Part shown: positions 43,444 through 53,119 of the stretch, in pieces | How positions within the stretch are numbered: the first letter of the stretch is position 1 | Layout: every line of letters begins with the position of its first letter | Assembly (NCBI GenBank): GCA_007026445.1 | Contig: VDMD01000013.1 | Coordinates: 620,001 to 684,000 of the forward strand | Source of the DNA: Schizophyllum amplum | Lineage: Eukaryota; Basidiomycota; Agaricomycetes; Agaricales; Schizophyllaceae | Reading direction: 5' to 3' | Length of the DNA stretch: 64,000 bases | Notes under the pieces: model-generated | The model's database searches: none | Told to the model about the DNA's origin: nothing | The model's input: only the letters and a program-made list of their open reading frames with translations | Position numbers and translations under genes: made by a program

Positions 43444-44164
43444 CCTTGTCGAAGTTTCCGGGCAAAGGTTGGGATGATGTAGTAAGTATTGTACTAGTCA
43501 CGGGATAAGTCATAACCTGCCGTCACGTTTCGCTTCTTGCGTGACGTTGATGTTCGACCTTTGTTCCGCTCTCACGAGTCATCATGACATCCAAGTGGAC
43601 ACGCAGCTCTGCGATCTTTCTAGATTCCCACAAGAAGCTGTCTCAGTCTTTGAAAAGTACTCGCTTTACTCGCTTGCTCAGCCTCACGTTTATCCCAACC
43701 CTCCGACCGATATTCATGCGCATCTGGCAACTTAGCACGAAGCGGCGAGGGCGACAGTCCACTTTGAGTCCACTCACAACCGGGCAGGCCACTTCAACGA
43801 TCTCATTCTGGTACCGCATGCGCAGCATAAACAGTTTAACCCCGGGCTACGGTCGCTCTTGTCCGTAGCCGAACTCTGCGTTGAACTCGGCGAAGACTGC
43901 TGAAACATGTTGGCGGCTGTTGGCGGCTCCGCTCTCGCTCAGTGGTAGGCAGCGCCTTGGCGCGGTCGCAACGCCCGCAGTGGGGCGCCGCATCCCCCGA
44001 TGTATGACTGAGGGTTCTGCCTTGCGTGCAATCGCCCTCCCGCCCTCTCATAAGCGCGTTGTTCGTACGGTCGTCCAGCTCTTTCCATCGGCCTGTTGTG
44101 TTCAGTTCTGCTTTCCCACCTTGCATTGTTTTTACTTCCTCTTGCCAACTCTTGCGCTCGCGTC
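43444..44164. other. Intergenic region between divergent genes
   Basis: About 0.7 kb with short open frames only. It holds the promoters of the TFIIIC-like gene (minus) and the glucanase-like gene (plus). A C/T-rich stretch lies just upstream of ATG 44165. Confidence 0.4.
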
Positions 44165-45155
44165 ATGCCTTCCTTTCCTACGATCATCTCGCTCCTCGCT
44201 GCCGTTGCACCCGCACTTGCCACGAACGCGAAGCGTGGCCTCGCCTACTCAGACAAGACACCTCTCGACGATATCGCAGTTGCCAAAGGAGACGGCGGTG
44301 CGGCATCATGGGTGTACACCTGGCAGACTCTGCCTGCGGACCAGATCAAGAACTCTGGTCTTGAGTTTGTGCCGATGCAGCACGATCGCACTGGCGTCGC
44401 GGACCTTGCGAGCAATCTTGCGGGCCTGGGAGCGAAGGTGGTGCTGGTGCGTCTTCTCCCTGCACAACGCTTGTGTAACCCTGACGAAGTGACGGCAGGG
44501 CTTCAACGAACCGGAGCGTGCGGACCAGTCAAACATCCCCGTCGCGGAGGCCGTGCAGTTTTACAAGGATACCTTCGCGCCGCTCAAGGATTCTGGCATT
44601 CGCATTGGCGCTCCTGCCGTGAGCGCCGCGCCTGAGGGTGCGTGAGACATCCATACTCATGATCTGTCAGCTTACTAAAAAAGCACTGCAGGCCAGCAGT
44701 GGATAAAGGACTTCATGGACCAGTGCGGTGATGCCTGTGGGGTGGACTTCGTCCCCTTGCACTGGTACGGAGACGGCGCGCAATATTTCCTCGACTACGT
44801 GACTGAGTTTCATGGCTGGTTCAGCCTCCCAATTTGGGTAACGGGTGCGCATCTACGGCCGGTCTCAAACCTCTGATGTTCTCTGACGCCAATGCAGAGT
44901 ATGCATCCACGTCGACGGATTCTGCTGTTGTCTCGGACTTCCTCACTACCACCGTCAACGCCCTCGACGGCGCAGATTACGATTTCGTCGAGAAGTATGC
45001 CTGGTTCGCGTATGGCGTAAGTCCTGTTGGTAGCCTCGGCGTGCGTGGTGCTGACGTGTGTTCTGTAGCGCGTCCCCAATGACGGCCAGTACATGGACCT
45101 GCTTGACGCGAATGGCGCTGCCAACGACATCGGCAAGATCTATCTATTTGAGTAA
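44165..45155 (+). CDS. Secreted GH128-type (Asl1-like) beta-1,3-glucanase
   Basis: Five exons (44165-44446, 44499-44637, 44692-44844, 44898-45016, 45069-45155) give 259 aa with every join in frame. The first ~20 residues (MPSFPTIISLLAAVAPALAT) form a signal peptide. The body carries the family's marks: KRGLAYSD at the start of the mature protein, WVYTWQT, FVPMQHD, GFNEPERADQSN (containing the NEP motif with the probable acid/base Glu), FVPLHWYGD and LPIWVTEYA (probable nucleophile Glu). The family hydrolyses beta-1,3-glucans; in mushrooms members act on the fungus's own wall. Length agrees with a single-domain enzyme. Confidence 0.88.
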
Positions 45156-45559
45156 CTTATCGGGTGCAATAGTACTATCTGGAGAACTCGTCGACACGTA
45201 ACTTAATCTAGCCTATATATATTGGTGTTTGTTGTGAAGGTGGTTGTACTCCCCTGCACGATCCTACTTTCGCCGTCTGGGATCTCGGTAACAACGGTTC
45301 GCGATTGCCTCAGTTCAAGAAGAGTTTCGAGCAAGGAGTCGGGTGCCTATTTACTTCGATCCACTTGCCGACTTTATTGGGCCCTTGGTAGCTGGGTTTG
45401 CTCATGCCTGAAAAGCTAGAATTTCCTGCTTTAGGAATCACAACTCGAAGTCGAAGGCCCCGAAGAAGTTTCGATTGACGCAATAAGTTAGATATTGATG
45501 ACGACGTACAACCCCGCCATAGTGTACCCATTCTGTTCGTGAAGTTTTGAGCGAATTAT
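45156..45559. other. Intergenic region between convergent genes
   Basis: Contains the 3' flanks of the glucanase-like gene and the metalloprotease gene. No conserved frame or repeat is recognised. Confidence 0.4.
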
Positions 45560-46815
45560 TTAACAAATGATCTCTGCAGCGATGTCAGCGTCAAGGATTT
45601 GCTGAGATTTTGGGTGGACCTACGGCGCGCGTAGTAGCGGTAGTTGTCCGCGTTCATCATGGCCTGGTCGTGGCCAAGCGCAAGAGCGGGGTCAACCCCG
45701 TACGCCGTGTCGAGCTTGCCGTACAAGTGTGAGACTTCGTGCACGAGCACATCAGCCTGGCCGTTGCCGCCCGGGCACTCGGGCGTGTTGAGGGGGAACG
45801 TCCAGAACGGGTCGCACATGTACACCGTGCCGCCGACGATTTGGCCGTTGCTGGTGGCGATAGCAGCGTAAGCAACGACGCTACGTGAGATGAGATCAGC
45901 ACGAGTTATACTGTGCAGTGATAGGAAAGTACCCGGCACTGCAGTCACCCTGGCAATTGGTCGCAAACTTAGCGGGCTCGCCAACGTTGGTGGTCGTAGC
46001 GATGTTGTCAAAGACGCCGCCGACAGCGTTGCGATCGGCCTGCGAATTGGACTTGAACCATTTGTTGAAGCTGCGAGGAACGATTGAGCGAGGTGCGCGA
46101 CTGTCTGCCAAAATCCTGCTTACATGTCACCAGTGCCAGTCTTGGCGACGTTGGCAGCGTTGGTGGCGATCTCGTGCGCGCGGCCGTACGCGGCGGTCAG
46201 CGTCGATCGGCGGGTGGCATCCGTGCAGCCCTCGATCTTGACACGCTTCTCCACCTCGCGCTGCGTGAACTTCGCCTTAGACGCTGCCACGCCCTCATCC
46301 GAAACGGTGACCGTCGCGTTGGCGAAGTATGGCAGAACTCCTGAGGCGCTCTGGCCAGCCCACTCTCCCTCAACGTACTCGAAGACGTTGTCAGTGATCG
46401 CGAGGTAATCACCCGCCTCAGAGAGCATATGGGTTGCAGAGAAGTCAATCTCCTTGGAGATCTCAGCACCGGCCGCGAGGAATTGCCATGCATCGGCGGT
46501 CACGAGGGTGAGATCGTAGAGCACGCCGGTCATTCCGGCAAAGATGGTGGCATTGCCTGTGGGCACCAGTCAGTACGAGCGACAGAGCCTCACGATATAA
46601 AGCATACCGCTGTCTACGTCGTAGATATCGAACTGCTTGACGGACAGATCGGACAGAATAGAGCCCCACTTGAGCAATGAGACGTCCTCGCTACCGGTGT
46701 TCTTTATTGTGGCGAGAAGCGAGGTTGTCGATTCGCCAGGAGCGAGCGCGATGCTGACAGAAGGCGCCGCGAGAGCAAAACGTGCAAGAGTGGCGAGGGT
46801 AAGGAGGGACAACAT
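45560..46815 (-). CDS. Secreted M35-family metalloendopeptidase (deuterolysin/peptidyl-Lys type)
   Basis: Five exons on the minus strand (46815-46608, 46556-46124, 46070-45912, 45880-45624, 45573-45560) give 356 aa. A signal peptide (MLSLLTLATLARFALAA) is followed by a propeptide-like beta-rich region (APGESTTSLLATIKNTGSEDVSLLKWGS). The mature enzyme carries the zinc site HEVSH in VLVHEVSHLYGKLDTAYG, followed by GHDQAMMNADNYRYYA, matching the aspzincin arrangement of HExxH plus a downstream Asp ligand. The family cleaves proteins extracellularly; basidiomycete members often prefer the peptide bond before Lys. The intron between exons 3 and 4 is only 31 nt (45881-45911), yet it keeps the frame. 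Confidence 0.87.
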
Positions 46816-46874
46816 CCTCGTTGAATATGCGGAGGAGGGGGACCGGGGGTTGGAGATTCTCCTCGCTGCATCTC

Positions 46875-46882
46875 CTTATATA
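46875..46882 (-). promoter_or_regulatory. Probable TATA box of the M35 protease gene
   Basis: TATATAAG on the minus strand, 60 bp upstream of the start codon at 46815. Confidence 0.45.
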
Positions 46883-47694
46883 CAACAGGAGCGGCGTTCT
46901 CGATACGAGGCATACCAGCCTGAAGGACTTCCAAGACCGAGGCGACGCACGATGCTTGAAGAAACAATGCACATGTTCAGCAGAGGACTGTAGCGGGCGC
47001 CGCCCGTGCGCGACGGAGGAGTGCTGTTTCAGGCGATTATCGATGTTGTGTCGTTCCTTTCACTGCTCCTGGCCGTCGGATGGATGATGCATGATCGTCT
47101 CGGCTGTCAGCTTCAATAGAGGGTGCCTCACCGCAGATGGATGAATACCTAGGCTTCCCAGGCGGAAGTCCACTGCGGTTGCACTTGTAGGCATTGATGC
47201 AGACCTCGACGGTGATCTGCAGTGAAGTCTCGATTGAGGACCTTACATACCCGCTAGGTGAGATGGCATAAGCGTCACAGCAACACATATGACCCAGACG
47301 TGACCGCTGATCATGAGTGCGTTCAGACTTCGAGAGACAAGAACTGAGAAATGTCGTACAATCATTTGGCTGCATCGCTCCTTGGCTTGGCACTTTCGGT
47401 AATTCCCGGCCGCACAGTTTGAGCCTGCGGGCAAGCGTCGTCTCGGCGAGGACCTGACGCGGCCGTTGTGAGCTGTAGATACATATGAGGTGGCAAGACG
47501 TGGACGAAGCTGTCTTGGGGCGCTGTGCAGTGAGATGATGTGGGTGCAATAGACTGAGCTTCCTCTATCACATAAGCAGCGTGCACTTCGGCGACGGGCG
47601 AATAAGCTGCAGAGAAGACATCACTACCTGCTCTCTACTAACCGATACGGGCTGAGAGATGAAGCACTGGTGCAGCCGAGGCGCTGAATGATCC
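46883..47694. other. Intergenic region upstream of the M35 gene
   Basis: About 0.8 kb without a supportable gene. Short minus-strand frames show no conserved features. It ends at the target site (TGAGG) of the copia-type element. Confidence 0.4.
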
Positions 47695-47699
47695 TGAGG

Positions 47700-47955
47700 T
47701 GTTGAGTTTTCGGTGAGGTGCGCGCAAGGACGCGTTAGGCGTCGAGAGTGTATGTGCGTGTGAACAAGGCGTTGGGTCGCTTGCCTCGCAAACGCATGCC
47801 CTTCGCCGGTGCATTTCTGGTATATATACGAAGTACAAAAGTAACTAGAAAGTTCGTCTTTGTAAGCAATTAGTAAGCCACCTACAATGGCTGTGCAATC
47901 CATTGTTCTCCATTGTTCTCGGGCTGGCGAGTCGCTGACAGCCGTTTCCTCAACA
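47700..47955 (-). repeat. 3' LTR of the gag-only element
   Basis: 256 bp. It contains a TATATATA stretch (about 47820-47827), which on the minus strand would serve as the element's TATA box. Confidence 0.9.
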
Positions 47956-48166
47956 CTCCCCCTCGACTCGAGCAGGCCGAGTGCCGAAACTCTGGCAGCC
48001 GTAACTCCCCCTGAACATTAGGCCTGATGACCCGTGGTGATCAGCAGCGAAGTGTCCCGGGCAGACGCACCACGCGCCCCGGCAAAACACCCTGCGGACT
48101 TCCCACGCGAAGTCACTACAGTCCATAATCTTATCTACTGCGTTATCTTCAAATGGTCAAATGGGA

Positions 48167-49015
48167 TCAGAATCCCCAGTCCTCGTCAGCGAGCGAAACT
48201 CCTGCGTAGTCGTCCTCGTGACTATCGTTGGCCACCATGGCCTTCGTCGATGGGTCCGATGGGCAGTCGCGCTGGATGTGCCCCAAGCCGCTACAATTGA
48301 AGCAACGTGCCTGCTTGTGCGCGGGTGATGTTGATGCGGGTGAGCGTGATGTCGGCGTTCCGGGTGATGATGCGCCGTTTGATGCGCCGTTCTGCCGCGG
48401 TTTTCTCGATTTGGAAACAAGCGCGGTACTCGTTTCGGGGTTGGTGTATGTCTGGCGTCGATACTCCATCAGGATGCTCGACACGATCTTGTTGGGGTCC
48501 TTCAGATCGTCCGCGCGGATTGCCGACTGGATGAACGAATGCCACGAATCCGGGAGTGACATCAGCAACGCTACTGATAACTCCGAATTGTCGAGCGGCA
48601 GTCCGAGTATGCGACACTCGTCGGCGTAGCCCTGCATGGTATGTATGTGCTCCTCGATATCAATACCATCATCCACACGAGTGTGGTAGAGCTTCAGCTT
48701 GGCGAGCACGATGGCGAGGGGGCCAGTGGACTCGTGATCGGTCTTCAGCCGTTTCCACGCGTCAAGCGCCGTCGTACAGACGGAGATTGATCGCACGAGG
48801 TTCTTCGCCACGCGAAGACGAATCACAGTGAGTGCCTTGCGATCGTCCTTCTTCCAGGTCGCATCACCAGCTATATTCTTCGATTCCGCTGTATCCTCAA
48901 TGTGTTCCCCCAGTTCGAGGTCAGTGAGGATGTCGGTGATCTGAATTTTCCACACGGGATAATTCTCGCTCCCCGACAACGGTTCGATGCGATAGGCCGA
49001 TGCCGTAGTGGACAT
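48167..49015 (-). CDS. gag: Copia-type Gag protein with UBN2-like domain and zinc knuckle
   Basis: A complete 282-aa frame from ATG 49015. It shows the copia Gag pattern: LSGSENYPVWKIQITDILTDLELGEHIE, then ALDAWKRLKTDHESTGPLAIVLAKLKLYHTRV, HIHTMQGYADECRILGLPLDNSELSVALLMSLPDSWHSFI. A Ser/Pro-rich linker follows, then the zinc knuckle CFNCSGLGHIQRDC. The last residues are acidic and the frame ends in a normal stop, not a frameshift into pol. Gag assembles the particle and binds element RNA. Its full length with no stop suggests selection or very recent mobilisation. Confidence 0.9.
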   Translation of the reverse strand: MSTTASAYRIEPLSGSENYPVWKIQITDILTDLELGEHIEDTAESKNIAGDATWKKDDRKALTVIRLRVAKNLVRSISVCTTALDAWKRLKTDHESTGPLAIVLAKLKLYHTRVDDGIDIEEHIHTMQGYADECRILGLPLDNSELSVALLMSLPDSWHSFIQSAIRADDLKDPNKIVSSILMEYRRQTYTNPETSTALVSKSRKPRQNGASNGASSPGTPTSRSPASTSPAHKQARCFNCSGLGHIQRDCPSDPSTKAMVANDSHEDDYAGVSLADEDWGF

Positions 49016-49089
49016 GATGCACGCGATCGGAGTGATAAGATAAGATGCGCGCTAGCCGGGTGATCGGTGGCGTGACCGAGATGCGTTTG

Positions 49090-49346
49090 TGTTGAGTTTT
49101 CGGTGAGGTGCGCGCAAGGACGCGGTTAGGCGTCGAGAGTGTATGTGCGTGTGAACAAGGCGTTGGGTCGCTTGCCTCGCAAACGCATGCCCTTCGCCGG
49201 TGCATTTCTGGTATATATACGAAGTACAAAAGTAACTAGAAAGTTCGTCTTTGTAAGCAATTAGTAAGCCACCTACAATGGCTGTGCAATCCATTGTTCT
49301 CCATTGTTCTCGGGCTGGCGAGTCGCTGACAGCCGTTTCCTCAACA
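49090..49346 (-). repeat. 5' LTR of the gag-only element
   Basis: 257 bp and the promoter-bearing LTR for the minus-strand gag. The TATA-like TATATATA lies near 49211-49218. Confidence 0.9.
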
Positions 49347-49351
49347 TGAGG

Positions 49352-50657
49352 ACCTTTGGAAGACTCTGGATGACGGATGATCGTACTTTGAAGTTTGTGT
49401 GGTGTTGTGATTGTGCGTGATCGGATGTGGCGTGGGAATGTGGCTTTCATCTCCACCTCAGGTTCAAATTTCCTTCAACTTTTCAAGTTCCAGCACTGAT
49501 CCCTGCCCAAGTGCAACCATCTCTACGCCTCCTTTATTGCTCGCCACCATTGTCTGGAGCTGGTACAAATGCACGTATCCCGCTCCCAGATCGCAGGAGT
49601 CAGAAAAACGGAAGAGCGGATGCTGAGCGCACCACAAGCGAGGCTTCTGTGCGAAACGGCTGCTTGAGTCTGTCTCCGGTACTCGGATGCACGGCTGACC
49701 AGCGTATCATTTGTGGATGTCTCCCAGAAGTGTAGCTGGAGTGATTGAGGCTGTCTTCCTCTCCTCTGCCTTGGCCCGGGCCATGGCAGGTATCTACGGC
49801 CATCTCGCTCTTTGATGACGACTCGGCTAACGTCCGTCGTGCAGTTCGCCTAGAACGAGATGTCCTTTTCCCGGATTTGTCTGCTGCAGCATTTCAGCGG
49901 CTTCTCGCTCGCTGACGACGTGCAAGAGGCCAACACCATCGCCGATACGCTGCCGCGGACACTCTGGCGCTGAGCGGGAGAGGCGGGCGTTTGCGGCGCA
50001 TTTGACGATGTATCTTAAGGTCAATAACTTGGCTTTTTTCGTGATACTGACTGGCGATGTACATGGTAGCCTGTGGGTCCGCATGATCGAGGGACCTGCA
50101 GCGGACACGAAGGACGTCTGAAGCGAAGGAGCGCAGCGTCCGCGATGCGCATGATCTGTCAATCAATCTATTTCTTTTGTAGATTATTGGCTAGCATTTA
50201 CCACTAACTATCTCACTACCTTCGTTCGCGATTCAATGGACCCGTGCCAAGGAGTGGGGACTCAGCGGAAGAGATATCGAAGTCCAAGTTATCATCATCG
50301 TCTCTGAATCCCCTTCTGTGTGACTCTGAATCCGGGCCGCCTGGATCTCGAGCCAGCCGTCCGACAACGGCCCCGATACGTGAATAATACATGGGGACGG
50401 TGTAAGTTGAGTCGACTTCGCACGGCCTGGAAGTTCGCCTTCGACTCTGGAGCTTTTGGCAAGCCCTCGAAGCCCTCGAGGATAACAAACTGGTCTGATG
50501 TGCCGCCGGTTCGGGCTCGGTCGTCTCCGCTGTTTCGGGTCCCTTTGTTGTGCCTTATCTAATCGCTTGCCGCACGTGCGCGGCAATGCGCCTCGCGGCG
50601 CCTTCCGAGTCCGTCGCTCGCTTTTCTTCCGCTCACCACCGCGTACCGTGTCCCGCG
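49352..50657. other. Intergenic region with no supportable gene
   Basis: Several overlapping short frames on both strands, none with a domain or consistent splice model. It includes the promoter of the downstream transporter gene; just before ATG 50658 there is a C/T-rich stretch. Confidence 0.35.
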
Positions 50658-52507
50658 ATGACCTCCACCGCCCTGGACACCTTAGATACAGTAAGTCCCA
50701 TTCCTTGCGGGCATATCTTTTCAGCGCCAAAATCTCAGCTCACCGTCGGCCTGCCTGGACCCGCAGATGACCTGGGCTTCCTCGGACACGCGTGCCACTG
50801 TTCTGGGTCCCGGGGACGTGGAGAGGAATCCGACCGGCAGCCGGGGGACGATATACGACGACCCTCTTTCGTTCAACAAGAGCCGCAAGTCGGAGGACGA
50901 GCTGTCCGCGCTGCGCAAGCGCTCGCGCACTGGCCGGCGCATCGCCGACTATCAGCGCAGGCAGAATGATGTGCGTGCTATAGGGGGATCGCACTAATGG
51001 GAGGGGAGCTGACTGAGGTGCCCCCAGCTCATTGACTCACTGCTCATGCCAATGGAGGCACACTCAGAGCAGGCGCGACAGGCTGAGGAGGCGAATCGAT
51101 TACCTGTGAGTATCCGATACACCATCTGCCCAGTTTATTGAGCCCGTGCTAGGTCCGTATAGCAATATACGCGAGCTTAGGATCCAACATCGTACTCTCC
51201 GGTTTGCAGCGTGAGTAATCCAGCCAGTAGCTCTTCAAGGGACTATACTCAATAATCCCCGCGCAGTGTATGCCGCGATCACCTCAGGATCGCTATCTTT
51301 CCTGGCCACAGCCATCGACTCCGTGTTCGATCCCGCAAGTAATTTTGTGCTCGACTGGCTACATCGGAAATCCGAGAAGCTGGACTTGAACAAATGGCCC
51401 GTTGGCGGCTCACGGTTGGAAACGACAGGAAATATTGTATACGGTGAGCGGGTTGTGCATGTGTTGCTTCACTCCATTCACCCCTGTCGATAGGTTTCCT
51501 GTGAGCATCTCCCGAGACAACGATGTCTTGGTCGCGAATTCTGACCATATACAGTATGGCCGCCGTCAACCTTGTCGTTGTCACGGAAGCCGCGCGAACA
51601 ATCATTACTCATAAAGGAGATGACCTGAACGACTTCTACCTCCCATCCGTCATCGCAGTATCAGTTGCGCTCGGCGTGAAGATAATGCTCTTCCTCTACT
51701 GCTTCACCATTCGCCAGCATTCCAGTCAAGTGCAGGTCCTGTGGGAGGACCACAGGAACGACCTCTTCGTCAACGGATTCGGTGAGTATATTGTGGCAAA
51801 TTGTTTGGCGAAGCTGAACCAAGGCGCGCATAGGACTTCTGATGTCCTCCGGCGGCAGCAAGTGGGCATGGTGTGCGTTTCTTCCTCGCCCGCAGTTGTA
51901 ATGAGCATTAATGCTTCTGCAGACCTCGACCCGATGGGTGGCCTCATTGTGAGCGATGTGTCCTGAACATCGGCGCACCGCTGATACCCGACATATGACT
52001 AGATTGCATTAGGAACAATGGCGTCCTGGGCTCGCACGATATACCATGAATTTGAGCTGCTAACGGGCAAGTCCGCGGAGCCAGACTTTTTGCACCTGGT
52101 CACCTACAAAGCGATGACCTATACGTCCGACATAATATCCGTGGACACCGTGCGCGCGTATCATGTAAGTGCATATCGTCACTGACCGACCGACTGCCCG
52201 TCTAAAGTTTTGGGATGTCGTCCCGTGTCGCCTTCGCCGTCTAGAAAATTGGACTGACCTCCGTTTTTCAGAGCGGTCCTAACATCATCGTCGAGGTCGA
52301 CATCGTCATGGACGAGCAGTTGAGCCTTCGCCATACGCACGACGTGAGCCAGATGCTGCAAGACAAGCTAGAGACGCTGCCTGGCGTCGAGCGCGCGTAC
52401 GTGCATGTGGATTACGAGTCGACGCATACGCCGGTGAGTGGAGCGCGTGGATCTTTGTGTACTTTGACATTGACGACGACCTGTAGGAGCATCGCAAGAA
52501 GGAGTGA
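50658..52507 (+). CDS. Cation diffusion facilitator (Mn-type CDF transporter)
   Basis: At least eleven exons, starting MTSTALDTLDT (50658-50690), then 50767-50970, 51028-51105, 51153-51210, 51267-51443, a 7-nt microexon 51494-51500, 51555-51781 and others to TGA 52505-52507. Two DxxxD metal-site motifs typical of Mn-CDF proteins are visible: ATAIDSVFDPASN in TM2 and EDHRNDLFVNG near TM5. Membrane helices (YASLGSNIVLSGLQLYAAITSGSLSFLA, FLMAAVNLVVVTEAARTII, VIAVSVALGVKIMLFLYCF) precede the cytosolic C-terminal domain (VEVDIVMDEQLSLRHTHDVSQMLQDKLETLPGVERAYVHVDYE). It would export divalent metal, most likely Mn2+, from the cytosol by proton exchange. Confidence 0.87.
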
Positions 52508-52749
52508 TGCACTGACTACTGATATGGGGAAGCTGGAAGCGTCGGAACGAGCGAATATGCATAGAAGATTTTCAATAATGTACATACGCGTGCTGTGTTG
52601 AGGGCAAACTATGCGCCTGCTCAGAGGCATCTACTCAAGCTTGCATTGTGTCCCCGTGGCAAAAATCAGAGATGGCCCCGATGTGTGCGCTGTGCAGGCC
52701 AGAGTTTCAGAAGCTTGCTTTGACATTGCAAGGGGAAAAAATCGCGCCA

Positions 52750-52821
52750 TAGCAGCAACTTGTTTCGATCAAGTGACCTCGGGGTTATGAGCCCCGCGCG
52801 CTTCCACTGCGCCATGCTGCT
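52750..52821 (-). tRNA. Initiator tRNA-Met (CAT anticodon)
   Basis: A 72-nt cloverleaf can be drawn on the minus strand: acceptor stem AGCAGCA/TGCTGCT (7 bp) with discriminator A, anticodon stem-loop CGGGG-CTCATAA-CCCCG, and T arm ACTTG-ATCGAAA-CAAGT. A1:U72 at the end of the acceptor stem and A54 in the T loop (ATCGAAA instead of TTCGAAT) are eukaryotic initiator features. There is no intron and CCA is not encoded, as expected. Confidence 0.92.
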
Positions 52822-53119
52822 GAAGTGGAAGGTCGCAGAAAGCCGTGATAGGGTGGCAGGCATGTCTGCAACGCAAATATCTCACGCGTCACAGTCCCCA
52901 TTGTTCTACTCTTGCGGTTATACTTGTCTCCTTAACCACTATCAGTCCGTTTCCTTGCCCCTCGGCCTGAAGTCTCGTCATATATGACCACTTGCTTCCT
53001 CTCCTTCATCACCTGGACGACCTAACGCTTGATGCGCACGCGCCTAGTCCGCCAGCAACTGAATTCCGCGCGGACCTGACGTCAGGATCCAGCGACACCA
53101 CATTCGAGCGTAAATAGAC

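Larger units (their letters stand above)
47700..49346 (-). mobile_element. Gag-only copia-type LTR retrotransposon (TR-GAG-like)
   Basis: LTRs at 47700-47955 and 49090-49346 start TGTTGAG and end CTCAACA (as inverted ends) and are nearly identical; one G insertion makes the right copy 257 bp. TGAGG flanks both sides (47695-47699, 49347-49351). A polypurine tract GAGGGGGAG precedes the 3' LTR on the minus strand (about 47956-47964). The 1.13-kb interior encodes one complete Gag and no protease, integrase or reverse transcriptase. Near-identical LTRs and an intact duplication indicate a recent jump, so Pol must be supplied in trans. Confidence 0.9.

Noticed and set aside
47037..47655. Minus-strand frames upstream of the gag-only element
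   Set aside because: Short, without ordered features, and no frame-consistent exon chain could be built.
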